DNA of 64,000 bases from contig NZ_RHOY01000001.1 of the NCBI RefSeq assembly GCF_003946725.1, positions 1-64,000 of the forward strand, given 5' to 3'. Positions 1 through 8,136 of the stretch are shown in pieces. Both the position numbers and the translations under genes were made by a program. The stretch is from Agrilactobacillus yilanensis. Lineage in GTDB: Bacteria > Bacillota > Bacilli > Lactobacillales > Lactobacillaceae. Under the pieces are notes generated by a model that was not told the origin of the DNA, made no database searches, and saw only the letters and a program-made list of their open reading frames with translations. Each line of letters opens with the position of its first letter. Position 1 is the stretch's first letter.

Positions 1-471
1 ATCGTTGACTCCAGACTAGAATTGGCTAAAGAATTAGGGGCAACCCACGTTATCAATAGTAAAAATGAAAACGCTGTGGAAGCTATCCGTGAATTAACTG
101 GTGGCTTTGGCGTAAACTACACCGTAGATACAACTGGGATTACATCCGTAATGGAAGATTCCATTGAAGCGTTAGCTCAAGGCGGCGTTTCTGCATGTAT
201 CGCAGTTACACCAAATCACATTGATTTGGATACTTGGAACAGCCTTTGCGTCAATGACAAAGCAGTCATTGGGGTTAACATGGGGGATTCTATTCCACAA
301 ATTGACGTACCTCGTTTGATTCGCTTCTATCGTCAAGGCATGTTTGATTTCGATAAGACGATCAAATTCTATAAATTTGAAGATATTAACGAAGCCAATG
401 CGGACTCCGGTAAAGGGGTTACAATCAAACCTGTTTTAATCATTGATGAAGATTACAAACCTGGGGACTAA
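1..471 (+). CDS. Zinc-type alcohol dehydrogenase, C-terminal part (partial)
   Basis: The reading frame is open from the first base, so the start lies before the window; about 156 residues are visible. They match the end of the NAD-binding domain and the C-terminal catalytic lobe of medium-chain (MDR) alcohol dehydrogenases of the aryl/benzyl alcohol type: a residual Rossmann segment (AKELGATHVINSK), a VDTTG strand, and the closing motif IKPVLII. These enzymes reversibly oxidise alcohols to aldehydes with NAD(P). The catalytic zinc ligands and the GxGxxG loop would be in the missing N-terminal part, so substrate and cofactor cannot be judged. A bidirectional terminator follows. Confidence 0.8.
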   Translation: MVDSRLELAKELGATHVINSKNENAVEAIRELTGGFGVNYTVDTTGITSVMEDSIEALAQGGVSACIAVTPNHIDLDTWNSLCVNDKAVIGVNMGDSIPQIDVPRLIRFYRQGMFDFDKTIKFYKFEDINEANADSGKGVTIKPVLIIDEDYKPGD

Positions 472-510
472 TTTCTAATAAACACAATCAATCTTTAACT
501 AACAAAAAAA

Positions 511-546
511 GGACAGGATCAAAATTTTGATCCTGCCCTTTTTGTT
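511..546. terminator. Bidirectional intrinsic terminator
   Basis: A perfect 22-base palindrome at 514-535 (arms CAGGATCAAAA / TTTTGATCCTG), extended by flanking A and T runs. It separates the convergent alcohol dehydrogenase and tcyP genes and can end transcription from both sides. Confidence 0.85.
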
Positions 547-561
547 ACACGCTTTTTCCTA

Positions 562-1956
562 TTATGCTTGAACGACGATGTTATCTTTTGTGCGTAAAAC
601 GGCGGTGTCTAACTCTCCGGTATACTTAGCAGTCAATACACCTGCTAAAATACTGTCGTTTACATTTACTAAAGTTCTGGCCATATCTACAATTGGGTCA
701 ATGGCAATAATCACAGCCATGATGCTAACTGGTAAATTCAAAACGCCTAAGACCATCAATGTTGAAAAAGTGGCCCCGCCACCGACGCCAGCAACCCCAA
801 AGGAAGCGATAGTGACCGTTAAAATAAGACTCAAGATGAATTGCGGTGATAAGACATTAATACCTACAGTTGGTGCAATAATCGTTGCAATCATTGCGGG
901 ATAAACACCGGCACACCCATTTTGACCAATCGTTAAGCCTAGGCTACCTGCAAAATTAGCAATTGTAGAAGGTACGCCCAAAGATTCTGTTTGAGTTTTG
1001 ATATTCAACGGTAATGTCCCTGCACTCGTCCGTGAAGTAAAGGCAAAGATAAGTGCTGGCCAAGCTTTTTTATAATAAAGTACTGGATTAATCCCATTGG
1101 CAATCAAAATAATTGTATGTATTATCAATACAATAAATAATGCGACATAGGCTGCAACAATAAAGATACCTAGATTACCAATCGCTTGAATACTATTTGT
1201 TGCTGTTGCGCGGGTCATCAAAGCAAAAATACCATAAGGCGTTAGCCGTAAAACTAAAGTGACAATTCGGCTGACGATCGCATGAATTGCTTCAAATCCA
1301 GTTGCAAAAGTTTGTGCTTGTTTTGGTTCTTTACGCCGAATACCTAAATAAGCAATACCCGTGAATACTGAGATAATAACGACAGCAATCGTACTTGTCG
1401 CCCGAGTTTCAGCAAAATCTGAAACAATATTTGTTGGAATGAAACTAACAATTTGACCTGTTAAAGTTAGCCCTTTTAATTCAGTTTGGTGTTCCTGTAA
1501 AACGGCTAAGCTACTTTTAGCAGCAGTCGCCCCATCAATAAATTTAGCCCCCTGCAAATTAAATGCTAATACTGAGCCAATGCCAATTAATGCTGAAATA
1601 GCAGTTGTCACTAATAAAAGGCCTAAAACACTGGACGTTATTTTTTTCAGATTACCGGCATCCTCTAATTTAATAAATGCGCCAACCAACGACACAAAAA
1701 TCAAAGGAATGACTAACATTTTTAACAAACTTACATAACCTGCACCTACAATATTTAACCAATCAATGGCCGTTGTTAAACTTTTATTATCTGTACCTAA
1801 TGATAGCTGTAAGATCAAGCCAAAGCCAATCCCTAATAATAGCGCCAAAAACACACGCTTTGTAAACTTCACATGCTTACGTTGCAGCCAAACTAAGCCG
1901 CCTAAAATAACTGCACTTAAAACAACAATTAGAACTGTTAACCAAATACGCATCAT
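562..1956 (-). CDS. tcyP: L-cystine/proton or sodium symporter (DAACS family)
   Basis: 464-residue integral membrane protein resembling Bacillus TcyP-type cystine symporters of the dicarboxylate/amino acid:cation symporter family. About eight to nine hydrophobic segments are visible, plus the family's re-entrant loop regions (SRTSAGTLPLNIK around residue 310 and GVGGGATFS around residue 395). It should import cystine, which is reduced to cysteine inside. The ATGATG start is preceded by a strong AGGAGG. The gene lies about 170 bases downstream of an intrinsic terminator and a Cys/Met-rich leader peptide on the same strand, so I infer control by attenuation. Other DAACS substrates (glutamate, aspartate) are less likely given the sequence type and leader. 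Confidence 0.85.
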   Translation of the reverse strand: MMRIWLTVLIVVLSAVILGGLVWLQRKHVKFTKRVFLALLLGIGFGLILQLSLGTDNKSLTTAIDWLNIVGAGYVSLLKMLVIPLIFVSLVGAFIKLEDAGNLKKITSSVLGLLLVTTAISALIGIGSVLAFNLQGAKFIDGATAAKSSLAVLQEHQTELKGLTLTGQIVSFIPTNIVSDFAETRATSTIAVVIISVFTGIAYLGIRRKEPKQAQTFATGFEAIHAIVSRIVTLVLRLTPYGIFALMTRATATNSIQAIGNLGIFIVAAYVALFIVLIIHTIILIANGINPVLYYKKAWPALIFAFTSRTSAGTLPLNIKTQTESLGVPSTIANFAGSLGLTIGQNGCAGVYPAMIATIIAPTVGINVLSPQFILSLILTVTIASFGVAGVGGGATFSTLMVLGVLNLPVSIMAVIIAIDPIVDMARTLVNVNDSILAGVLTAKYTGELDTAVLRTKDNIVVQA

Positions 1957-2113
1957 CTAATCCTCCTGAGATAAACGTATATCTAAAGTTATTTTTAGGC
2001 TTCACTTTTAAATTTATATCAACCTAGAAAATCAACTTCTGATTACGTCTTGTTAATAATAAAATTGGTAAAACACTGGGACATTGGACAATCCAACGGG
2101 CACCGCCTCCTTG

Positions 2114-2165
2114 AAAACAAAAAAGAGCCGTCAACTAAGTGCACTAAACACCTAGTCGACAGCTC
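2114..2165 (-). terminator. Leader terminator (putative attenuator) upstream of tcyP
   Basis: On the minus strand a 17-bp stem (arms at 2149-2165 and 2125-2141, a few G-U pairs, 7-base loop) is followed by a run of six T then a T-rich stretch. It sits after the leader peptide and before tcyP, with no other gene between, so full-length tcyP transcripts must read through it. The 5' arm can also pair with bases 2242-2252 inside the leader peptide gene, giving an alternative fold. Confidence 0.8.
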
Positions 2166-2212
2166 TTTCGTAAAAAGTCTGAATTTCAACTCAGTTTTTT
2201 AACTGAATATTG

Positions 2213-2317
2213 TCAAAACACTTCAAACTGGAAAGATGTACGTTGAACTAGGCCAGCACACATTGTGGCTTGCATCATACAACAACACATCATTTCATTA
2301 GTTTGAATTGCAGACAT
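2213..2317 (-). CDS. Cys/Met-rich leader peptide (34 aa)
   Basis: A small frame starting at ATG 2315-2317 and ending at TGA 2213-2215. Residues 9-15 are seven sulfur amino acids in a row (MMCCCMM), followed by a further Met-Cys pair at residues 19-20. An AGAGG lies about 10 bases before the start; an in-frame ATG at 2324-2326 is an alternative but would be too close to it. A good promoter lies about 30 bases upstream and an intrinsic terminator about 50 bases downstream, then tcyP. This layout is typical of amino-acid attenuators: ribosome stalling at Cys or Met codons would change the RNA fold. No homologue is known to me; the regulatory role is inferred. Confidence 0.7.
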   Translation of the reverse strand: MSAIQTNEMMCCCMMQATMCAGLVQRTSFQFEVF

Positions 2318-2352
2318 AAAATTCATTCCTCTCATCGTTATTTAATGTTTTC

Positions 2353-2381
2353 AGTTTAGGCGCCCATTTCCACATTGTCAA
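2353..2381 (-). promoter_or_regulatory. Promoter of the tcyP leader transcript
   Basis: On the minus strand a consensus -35 TTGACA (2376-2381) and a -10 TAAACT (2353-2358) are separated by exactly 17 bases. Predicted transcription start is near 2346, about 30 bases before the leader peptide start. Confidence 0.75.
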
Positions 2382-2551
2382 GAAATTTTTTTAATTTTCT
2401 GATTTCTAATCATAATTTAAACTTTAATTTCCTAACGAATGATTTGAAAAAATATAGCAATCTATTTCGATAGCTAACGAACGTTTATCCTAATAGCCTC
2501 AACGATTCACGTTATTTGTCAAAATTCTATAAATGCCTATTTTAGACGAAA

Positions 2552-2580
2552 TTGACATCTCTTATTAGATTTGATATTTT
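2552..2580 (+). promoter_or_regulatory. Putative promoter of the FUSC-like gene
   Basis: TTGACA at 2552-2557 and TATTTT at 2575-2580 with a 17-base spacer, about 40 bases before the ribosome binding site of the gene at 2620. The rest of 2385-2550 is AT-rich with nothing recognised. Confidence 0.5.
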
Positions 2581-2619
2581 TTTCAATGCTACAATTTACG
2601 AATTTAATCGGAGGCACTT

Positions 2620-3684
2620 ATGTCACTTTATCAAGCACTGCAACTCAGTCCCCTCGTTTTAAAGCAGCATTTAAAGCATGCTAAAAATTATAAAGAAACA
2701 GCTTATATTTATGGTGTTTTAACCCTTCGAAGCACCCTATTAATCGCCTTTGCAATTCTCTTCATTGCTGGATTGAATTACTATTTTGATGAAGCTAATA
2801 GTAGTGTCGCCGTTAGTTTATTTTGCATTTTATTGGGCATTCGATTTGTACCTTATGGCTATAATATCAAACACAGCTTAGGTGCCATGACTTTCAGTTT
2901 TATTTTAATGGCTGCTAGTAGCTACATCAATAGTCTAAAACAGCCCTTACTCTATTTCTTCATAAATTTAATCTTTTTACTGCTGATTTTAATCTTAACC
3001 GCCGATGAACCCATCATGGGCAATGCCGGTATTTATGTTTTTAGTTACCTTTTTATTAGTAATACACCCGTCAACGGCCATTTAATGCATCTACGCCTAT
3101 TAGAACTAGGCTTAGGTCTGATTATTTGCGGTACCATCATGGTTGCGAAACATCGGCAAAAGGATCCACAGCGGCAAGTTCAAACACTATTTCAAAATTT
3201 CACTCTAAAAGATGCCAAATGTCGCTGGCAAGTTCGTTTAGCTTTAGGCGTCAGTCTTGGCCTATTTCTTGGCCAACTATGGCACCTGCCTCGAGTTGTT
3301 TGGCTAGGCTATGCCTGTATGTCTGTCTTATTGCCAAATTCAGATGAAATCAGAGGTCGCGTTTGGCTGAGAATTGGTGGTGTCATTTGCGGCTCTTTGC
3401 TATTTGGCCTGATTTACAAACAGTTACCTAGTGCGCTGACACTGCTCATCGGTCCGATGGCTGGTTTTTTAATTGGTTATACAGCAACTTATTTCTTAAC
3501 AACTGTTTTAAATTGTTTTGGAGGATTAATGTTAGCAACAACAATTTATGGCGTTGATCATTCCATCCTTTTTCGAATCCAAAATAATTTTATTGGTGCT
3601 GTTTTCGCCGCTGCATTTTGCCTAATTTTCAACTTAGTACACCGCTTTATTGCTAACAGACATAAAACGTCTCTCAATCCATAA
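2620..3684 (+). CDS. FUSC family membrane protein
   Basis: 354 residues, with two blocks of hydrophobic segments: about residues 35-180 and 205-345, separated by a short charged cytoplasmic stretch. This twofold layout, with the second block LGVSLGLFLGQLWHLPRVVW, fits the FUSC (fusaric acid resistance / aromatic acid exporter) family; in Gram-positive bacteria such proteins are mostly uncharacterised and may export aromatic or organic acids. Start supported by CGGAGG 7-9 bases upstream. The 3' end overlaps the convergent cpfC gene by 11 bases, with no room for a separate terminator between them. Confidence 0.7.
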   Translation: MSLYQALQLSPLVLKQHLKHAKNYKETAYIYGVLTLRSTLLIAFAILFIAGLNYYFDEANSSVAVSLFCILLGIRFVPYGYNIKHSLGAMTFSFILMAASSYINSLKQPLLYFFINLIFLLLILILTADEPIMGNAGIYVFSYLFISNTPVNGHLMHLRLLELGLGLIICGTIMVAKHRQKDPQRQVQTLFQNFTLKDAKCRWQVRLALGVSLGLFLGQLWHLPRVVWLGYACMSVLLPNSDEIRGRVWLRIGGVICGSLLFGLIYKQLPSALTLLIGPMAGFLIGYTATYFLTTVLNCFGGLMLATTIYGVDHSILFRIQNNFIGAVFAAAFCLIFNLVHRFIANRHKTSLNP

Positions 3685-4588
3685 CTTGTTTCAGACGTTG
3701 CACTAACGCTTCAATTAACGCAGGATCGTCATTAGGCATCGCTGCTCTGTGCCAATGCCCACCTAATGTTTCAACCTGTTTTGCTAGTTCAATATCTAAA
3801 TCATAATTAATTTCTAAATTGTCATTAATAAATCCGATTGGTACGGAAAGAATCTGCTTCACAGTGCCCTGGGTCAATACTTGGGCCACCACATCAGTTA
3901 AACTTGGACCAATCCAAGGCTCTGCCGTTCTACCAGCGGACTGCCAAGTGACAGTGTAGTCTGCTGCATTTAATTGCGCAAGCTTTGCTATCGCCGCTGC
4001 GTTTTTCAGCACATTTTGCGAATAGGGATCATCAGCCGCCGTTTTTAAAGGCAATGAATGGGCAGAAAAAATCACCTTAGTTGTCTGTTGAGGCAAAGCA
4101 ACCTGCAATTGTTGAATTTGCTGTGCCCAAAATTTTTCCAGCGTTGGCATCTGATCAAAACCATTGACCTCATGATACTGAACTTCTGGAAATACTTTTA
4201 GACTCTGTCTTGCTACTTGATGATAATCTTTGGTCGAATAAGTAGAATAATGAGCCATTAATGATAACCCATAAACTTCTTGATAACCCGCTTGTCCAAT
4301 TTCCGCGGCAACGTCCTCAATAAACGGCGCAATATGCCGTAACCCTAAAAAGACTGTCACTGATGTGTCTGCCATAAAGGCCTGCCGCACACCGGCTACT
4401 TGGGCCAACGTGATTTCTGCTAAAGGTGACGTGCCACCAATAGCGTCATAACGCCGTTGTAACGCCTCTAAAAGTGCCGCATTCGGCTGATGGCCATGCC
4501 GAATATGCGTGTAATAAGGCAAGATATCCGCTGTCTCATTAGGGGTCCCAAAGGCCATCAATAAAATTGCTACTTTTTTAGTAGACAC
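3674..4588 (-). CDS. cpfC: Coproporphyrin III ferrochelatase
   Basis: About 304 residues; inserts ferrous iron into coproporphyrin III to give coproheme. The catalytic His lies in FSAHSLP (about residue 177) and the conserved acidic partner in GFINDNLEINYD near residue 255, as in HemH/CpfC of Firmicutes. I place the start at GTG 4588, 11 bases after an AAAGGAG; an upstream TTG at 4609 would put the ribosome binding site inside the coding region. It overlaps the end of the upstream MFS gene by 11 bases, indicating translational coupling. With chdC two genes upstream it supplies the last steps of the coproporphyrin-dependent heme pathway; no earlier heme genes are seen in the window. Confidence 0.9.
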   Translation of the reverse strand: MSTKKVAILLMAFGTPNETADILPYYTHIRHGHQPNAALLEALQRRYDAIGGTSPLAEITLAQVAGVRQAFMADTSVTVFLGLRHIAPFIEDVAAEIGQAGYQEVYGLSLMAHYSTYSTKDYHQVARQSLKVFPEVQYHEVNGFDQMPTLEKFWAQQIQQLQVALPQQTTKVIFSAHSLPLKTAADDPYSQNVLKNAAAIAKLAQLNAADYTVTWQSAGRTAEPWIGPSLTDVVAQVLTQGTVKQILSVPIGFINDNLEINYDLDIELAKQVETLGGHWHRAAMPNDDPALIEALVQRLKQVMD

Positions 4589-5960
4589 GTTCTTTGAGAC
4601 TCCTTTCAAGGGGCATTTTAACAGTTACAATCGCACAGGCAACTGCAATAAAGATAATTACGATAAACATATTCCGATAAGATGCAAGACCCATGACGCC
4701 GTCTTTTGCACTCAGCTGTAAGACAGTGGCAAATAATAGCGGTGCAATCGTGACCCCTATTTTTTTCATTGTGGATAAACCACCGATGGCCTGCGCATGA
4801 TCGCTTGGATCCGCCAATCGCCCAGCAATGACTTGTAATGGTGCAGACATTAAACCACCTAAACCAATCCCAAAAATAAAGGAAAAGATCATAAACATTC
4901 TTAAACTACTCAATGTTAAAGCAATTAGCAAACTAGAGCTGCCAATCACCAAACTAGACCATAAAAGTGCACTGCGGATTCCGCGTTTGTCTACCAGCAC
5001 GCCACCTAAATAAGAACCTAAAATACTGCCGACCCCGGTGCCCACAAGGACCATCCCGGATAATCTAATCGGCAGTCCAAAAGTTGTATGCACAAAAGTT
5101 GGAATATAAACAAATACAGAGAATAGCATGCCGCCCAAAGCCCCTAACAAAATAGTTAAAGTATAGGCTGGTTTTTTTAATAAATGCAGCGGCAAGAAAG
5201 ATAAGTGGTTTTGATCCAAACGCCGTTCAAAACGAATAAATAATTCACCACTAATCAAGCCAACTACAAGTAAAATCAAAATTAAAAAGGCATAAGTATT
5301 AAAGTGCTGGGCAAAAGTTAAAGCTAACATCAAACTAGATAAAGCTATTGTAAACGTAATAATGCCTAAATAGTCTGTTTTTTTGCCAGGTTGTCCCGGC
5401 GTATTGTCCAAAAAACGCCAAGCTAATAATAGTAAAATAACCAATACTGGTAGCATCAAGCCATAAAATAAACGCCAGCTGCCAGAAATGCCAATTGAAA
5501 TACCCGCAATAATTGGTCCAAAAATGGCCGATAATCCGGCAATAACACCGATGATAGAGACTTTTCGACCTTGTTGCTTTTGCTTCGCTACGGCCAAGAC
5601 AGCATTAATCGACAGTACAATAATGCCACCATCACCTAAAGCTTGAACTAAACGACCGCCTAGCATGACATAATAATTAGGTGCTGTAAACGTGATCAAA
5701 CTACCGATAAACCATAAAATAAGTTCTGCTAAAAATACTTTTTTTGTACCATATAAGTCCGAAAGATTCGCAGCAATCGGCGTACCGATTACTAACCCTA
5801 AAGTGTATAAACCAGCAACCCAGGAAGCGCTAATTGAAGATAATTGAAAACTACGTGTAATTGCGGGCAGCAATGAAGAAACCGCACCACCATCCATTTG
5901 TGTAATAAATACAGCAATTGCATACAGCCAAATCGGTGTCTTAGTCTTTGCTTCTGTCAT
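4578..5960 (-). CDS. MFS transporter (DHA2-like, 14 TM) between chdC and cpfC
   Basis: 460 residues with the MFS signature loop NLSDLYGTKKVF after TM2 and about 14 hydrophobic segments, as in the drug:proton antiporter-2 group. Its start overlaps the end of chdC by 20 bases and its end overlaps cpfC, so the three are one transcript and probably one function. A porphyrin or heme transporter is an inference from context only; multidrug export is the default family assignment. N-terminal motif D(G)G in TM1 (QMDGGAVSS) is preserved. Confidence 0.8.
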   Translation of the reverse strand: MTEAKTKTPIWLYAIAVFITQMDGGAVSSLLPAITRSFQLSSISASWVAGLYTLGLVIGTPIAANLSDLYGTKKVFLAELILWFIGSLITFTAPNYYVMLGGRLVQALGDGGIIVLSINAVLAVAKQKQQGRKVSIIGVIAGLSAIFGPIIAGISIGISGSWRLFYGLMLPVLVILLLLAWRFLDNTPGQPGKKTDYLGIITFTIALSSLMLALTFAQHFNTYAFLILILLVVGLISGELFIRFERRLDQNHLSFLPLHLLKKPAYTLTILLGALGGMLFSVFVYIPTFVHTTFGLPIRLSGMVLVGTGVGSILGSYLGGVLVDKRGIRSALLWSSLVIGSSSLLIALTLSSLRMFMIFSFIFGIGLGGLMSAPLQVIAGRLADPSDHAQAIGGLSTMKKIGVTIAPLLFATVLQLSAKDGVMGLASYRNMFIVIIFIAVACAIVTVKMPLERSLKERVY

Positions 5961-6720
5961 CTACATCTGCCCCCAACTGATTCAAAAATAAATTTTGTAG
6001 TTTGGCTTGATCTAAGTAGGTCCCAACAATAAAATATGGAAATTCACCATAAACTGAACTTGCTTCGTAATAACGCATCTCAGCAATGATTTTTTTGAAC
6101 ATTAATGGCTCTTGGGCAAACAAAGTCACACCCCATTCATAATCATCTAATCCAATAGCGCCTGTGATAAACTGCCAAATTTTGCCTGCATAAGTCCGCC
6201 CTACGACCCCATGTTCATGCATATACTGTTGCCGCTGTTCATAAGTCAACGTGTACCAATTGGCATCTGGCAGACGTAACTTAGACATTGGATAAAAACA
6301 AATATAGGGTTCTTTAGGTAGTTCAGGTTTCAAATGTGCCTCTACATAAGCCCAACCTTTTTCAGATGTGGGCTTTCCTGTATAAGTTCCGACTTCGGTT
6401 ACGGAAACGAACGAATTTGCTTTATATAGGTTAAAAAATAATGGTAACTTATCTAAATTTGTTTCCAATTCATTCAACTCATCCAGCGTCTCTCTTAACA
6501 CCATCAAACCCAAATCTGCCTTGTGTCCCGAAACATTAAATAAATAATGACTCCCTTGATGTTCCTGTTCAAATACCGTTAGTGCCTTTAGAAATGCTTC
6601 AAACTGCTGTACCTGCTGTTGCTGTGTGTCTTGTGACTGTTGCGTCCAGCTCCCCCAATCAATTTGCCAAAAGAGATGTAAACAGTACCAACCTTCTAAT
6701 GTTTCTACCGGTTTTTCCAT
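5941..6720 (-). CDS. chdC: Coproheme decarboxylase (HemQ)
   Basis: 259 residues of the chlorite dismutase-like family. It oxidatively decarboxylates coproheme to heme b using peroxide. Family marks: FYPMSKLR, whose Tyr corresponds to the catalytic tyrosine, and HEHGVVGRTYAGK, containing the proximal His, followed by ITGAIGLDDYEWGV. I use ATG 6720, 7 bases after GGGAGG, rather than the TTG just before it. First gene of the chdC-MFS-cpfC operon. Lactobacilli usually lack full heme synthesis, so this pair suggests use of an external porphyrin. Confidence 0.9.
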   Translation of the reverse strand: MEKPVETLEGWYCLHLFWQIDWGSWTQQSQDTQQQQVQQFEAFLKALTVFEQEHQGSHYLFNVSGHKADLGLMVLRETLDELNELETNLDKLPLFFNLYKANSFVSVTEVGTYTGKPTSEKGWAYVEAHLKPELPKEPYICFYPMSKLRLPDANWYTLTYEQRQQYMHEHGVVGRTYAGKIWQFITGAIGLDDYEWGVTLFAQEPLMFKKIIAEMRYYEASSVYGEFPYFIVGTYLDQAKLQNLFLNQLGADVDDRSKD

Positions 6721-6856
6721 CAAAAGCCTCCCTATTAAAATAATTATAAATAAGACCTATGAATACTCCCAATTAAGAAAGAATCCATATTATTAGTTTA
6801 TAGTAATAACTTTATTTAATGCAACTAGAAGCACTCGCTAATTCAAGATAAATTAA

Positions 6857-6885
6857 AAAAGGACTTGTTAAGAATAGTCCTTTTT
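6857..6885 (-). terminator. Intrinsic terminator of the met operon
   Basis: Stem AAAGGACT / AGTCCTTT with a 10-base loop and a T run on the minus strand, directly after the aminotransferase gene. Confidence 0.75.
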
Positions 6886-6894
6886 AAGTTAATG

Positions 6895-8082
6895 CTATTT
6901 TGTCTTAACTTTATCAAATAAGTGTAGCTTAGCAATTCGTTGACAAGCTTCGGTAAACCGTGGTTCATCAATCAACAGGCCTACACGAACATAGCCTTCC
7001 CCGCCAGCACCAAAACCAGTACCTGGCGCAACAGCCACACCTGCTTCATCTAATAATAAGTCGGCAAATTGTTCACTTGTGTAACCTTCTGGTACCGGCA
7101 TCCAAGCATAAAATGACCCACCTGACGGATAAGGTTCCCAACCAATAGCCCGAGCAGCAGACCAAAATTCATTGCGCCGTTTTTCATATAAAGCCACTAA
7201 TTTGTGCACCGTACTTTGATCACTATCTAACGCTGTAATACCAGCATCTTGAATTGCTGGGAAAATACTGACAAATAAATGATCTTGAATTAAATTAATC
7301 GCTTCAATAATATCCGCATTCCCAGCTGCAAATGCCACACGCCAACCGGCCATATTATAAGATTTGGAGAGTGTATACATCTCAATCCCCACCTCTTTAG
7401 CACCTGGTGTCTGCAAAAAGCTCACCGGTTTTTGACCATCAAAGCCAATGGCACCATAAGCAAAATCATGGACAATACCGATTTGCTTTTCTTTAGCGAA
7501 AGCCACCGTTTGTTCAAAGAATTCTGAGTTTGCCACTGCACCGGTTGGATTATTAGGATAGTTTAAATACAGAAATTTAGCTGCTGCCGCTACTTTAGGA
7601 TCAATTTCATTATAATCTGGTAAAAAGTTATTTTCGGCTTTTAATCGGAAGAGTTCCAATTTAATTTGTGCCAACGAAACACTGGACAAATAATCTGGAT
7701 AACCCGGATCAGGTAACAACAATGTTTCTCCAGGATTCATCAAGGCTAATGGTAATTCCACCAGACCCGTTTTAGAACCACCTAAAACGGCGATTTCTTT
7801 TTCTGGGTCTAAATCAACACCATATTCTCGTTTATAAAAATCAGCCGCAGCCTTTTTAAATCTAGGCATCCCTCTGAACAAAGAATACTTATGATTCTGT
7901 GGATTTTCAGCAGCCTGTTTCAAACTGTCCACAATAAATTCTGGTGTTGGTTGATCTGGATTACCTTGACCTAAGTTAATGACATCTACGCCTGAAGCTG
8001 CCTTTGCATTAACTTTACTAACTAAATTTGCAAAAAACTGCTTTGGTAGTTGCTGTAAAATATCTGATTCTGGAAAATTCAA
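6895..8082 (-). CDS. PLP-dependent aminotransferase class I/II
   Basis: 395 residues, fold type I. The PLP lysine is in SKSYNMAGWR (about residue 238), the cofactor-stacking region in GGSKTG (about 102), Asn in NYPNNPTG (about 177), Asp/Tyr in HDFAYG (about 206), and the carboxylate-binding Arg near VRVGLL at the end. Start is TTG, 7 bases after AGGAGGT. It is the last gene downstream of metQ-metN-metI and ends at the operon terminator, which suggests a role in methionine or 4-methylthio-2-oxobutyrate interconversion; LL-diaminopimelate-type or general aromatic/branched-chain transaminase are alternatives on sequence alone. Confidence 0.8.
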   Translation of the reverse strand: MNFPESDILQQLPKQFFANLVSKVNAKAASGVDVINLGQGNPDQPTPEFIVDSLKQAAENPQNHKYSLFRGMPRFKKAAADFYKREYGVDLDPEKEIAVLGGSKTGLVELPLALMNPGETLLLPDPGYPDYLSSVSLAQIKLELFRLKAENNFLPDYNEIDPKVAAAAKFLYLNYPNNPTGAVANSEFFEQTVAFAKEKQIGIVHDFAYGAIGFDGQKPVSFLQTPGAKEVGIEMYTLSKSYNMAGWRVAFAAGNADIIEAINLIQDHLFVSIFPAIQDAGITALDSDQSTVHKLVALYEKRRNEFWSAARAIGWEPYPSGGSFYAWMPVPEGYTSEQFADLLLDEAGVAVAPGTGFGAGGEGYVRVGLLIDEPRFTEACQRIAKLHLFDKVKTK

Positions 8083-8136
8083 AGAAATTACCTCCTAAGT
8101 AATGGTAAAACAGTTAAAATTTATATTTCTGACAAA

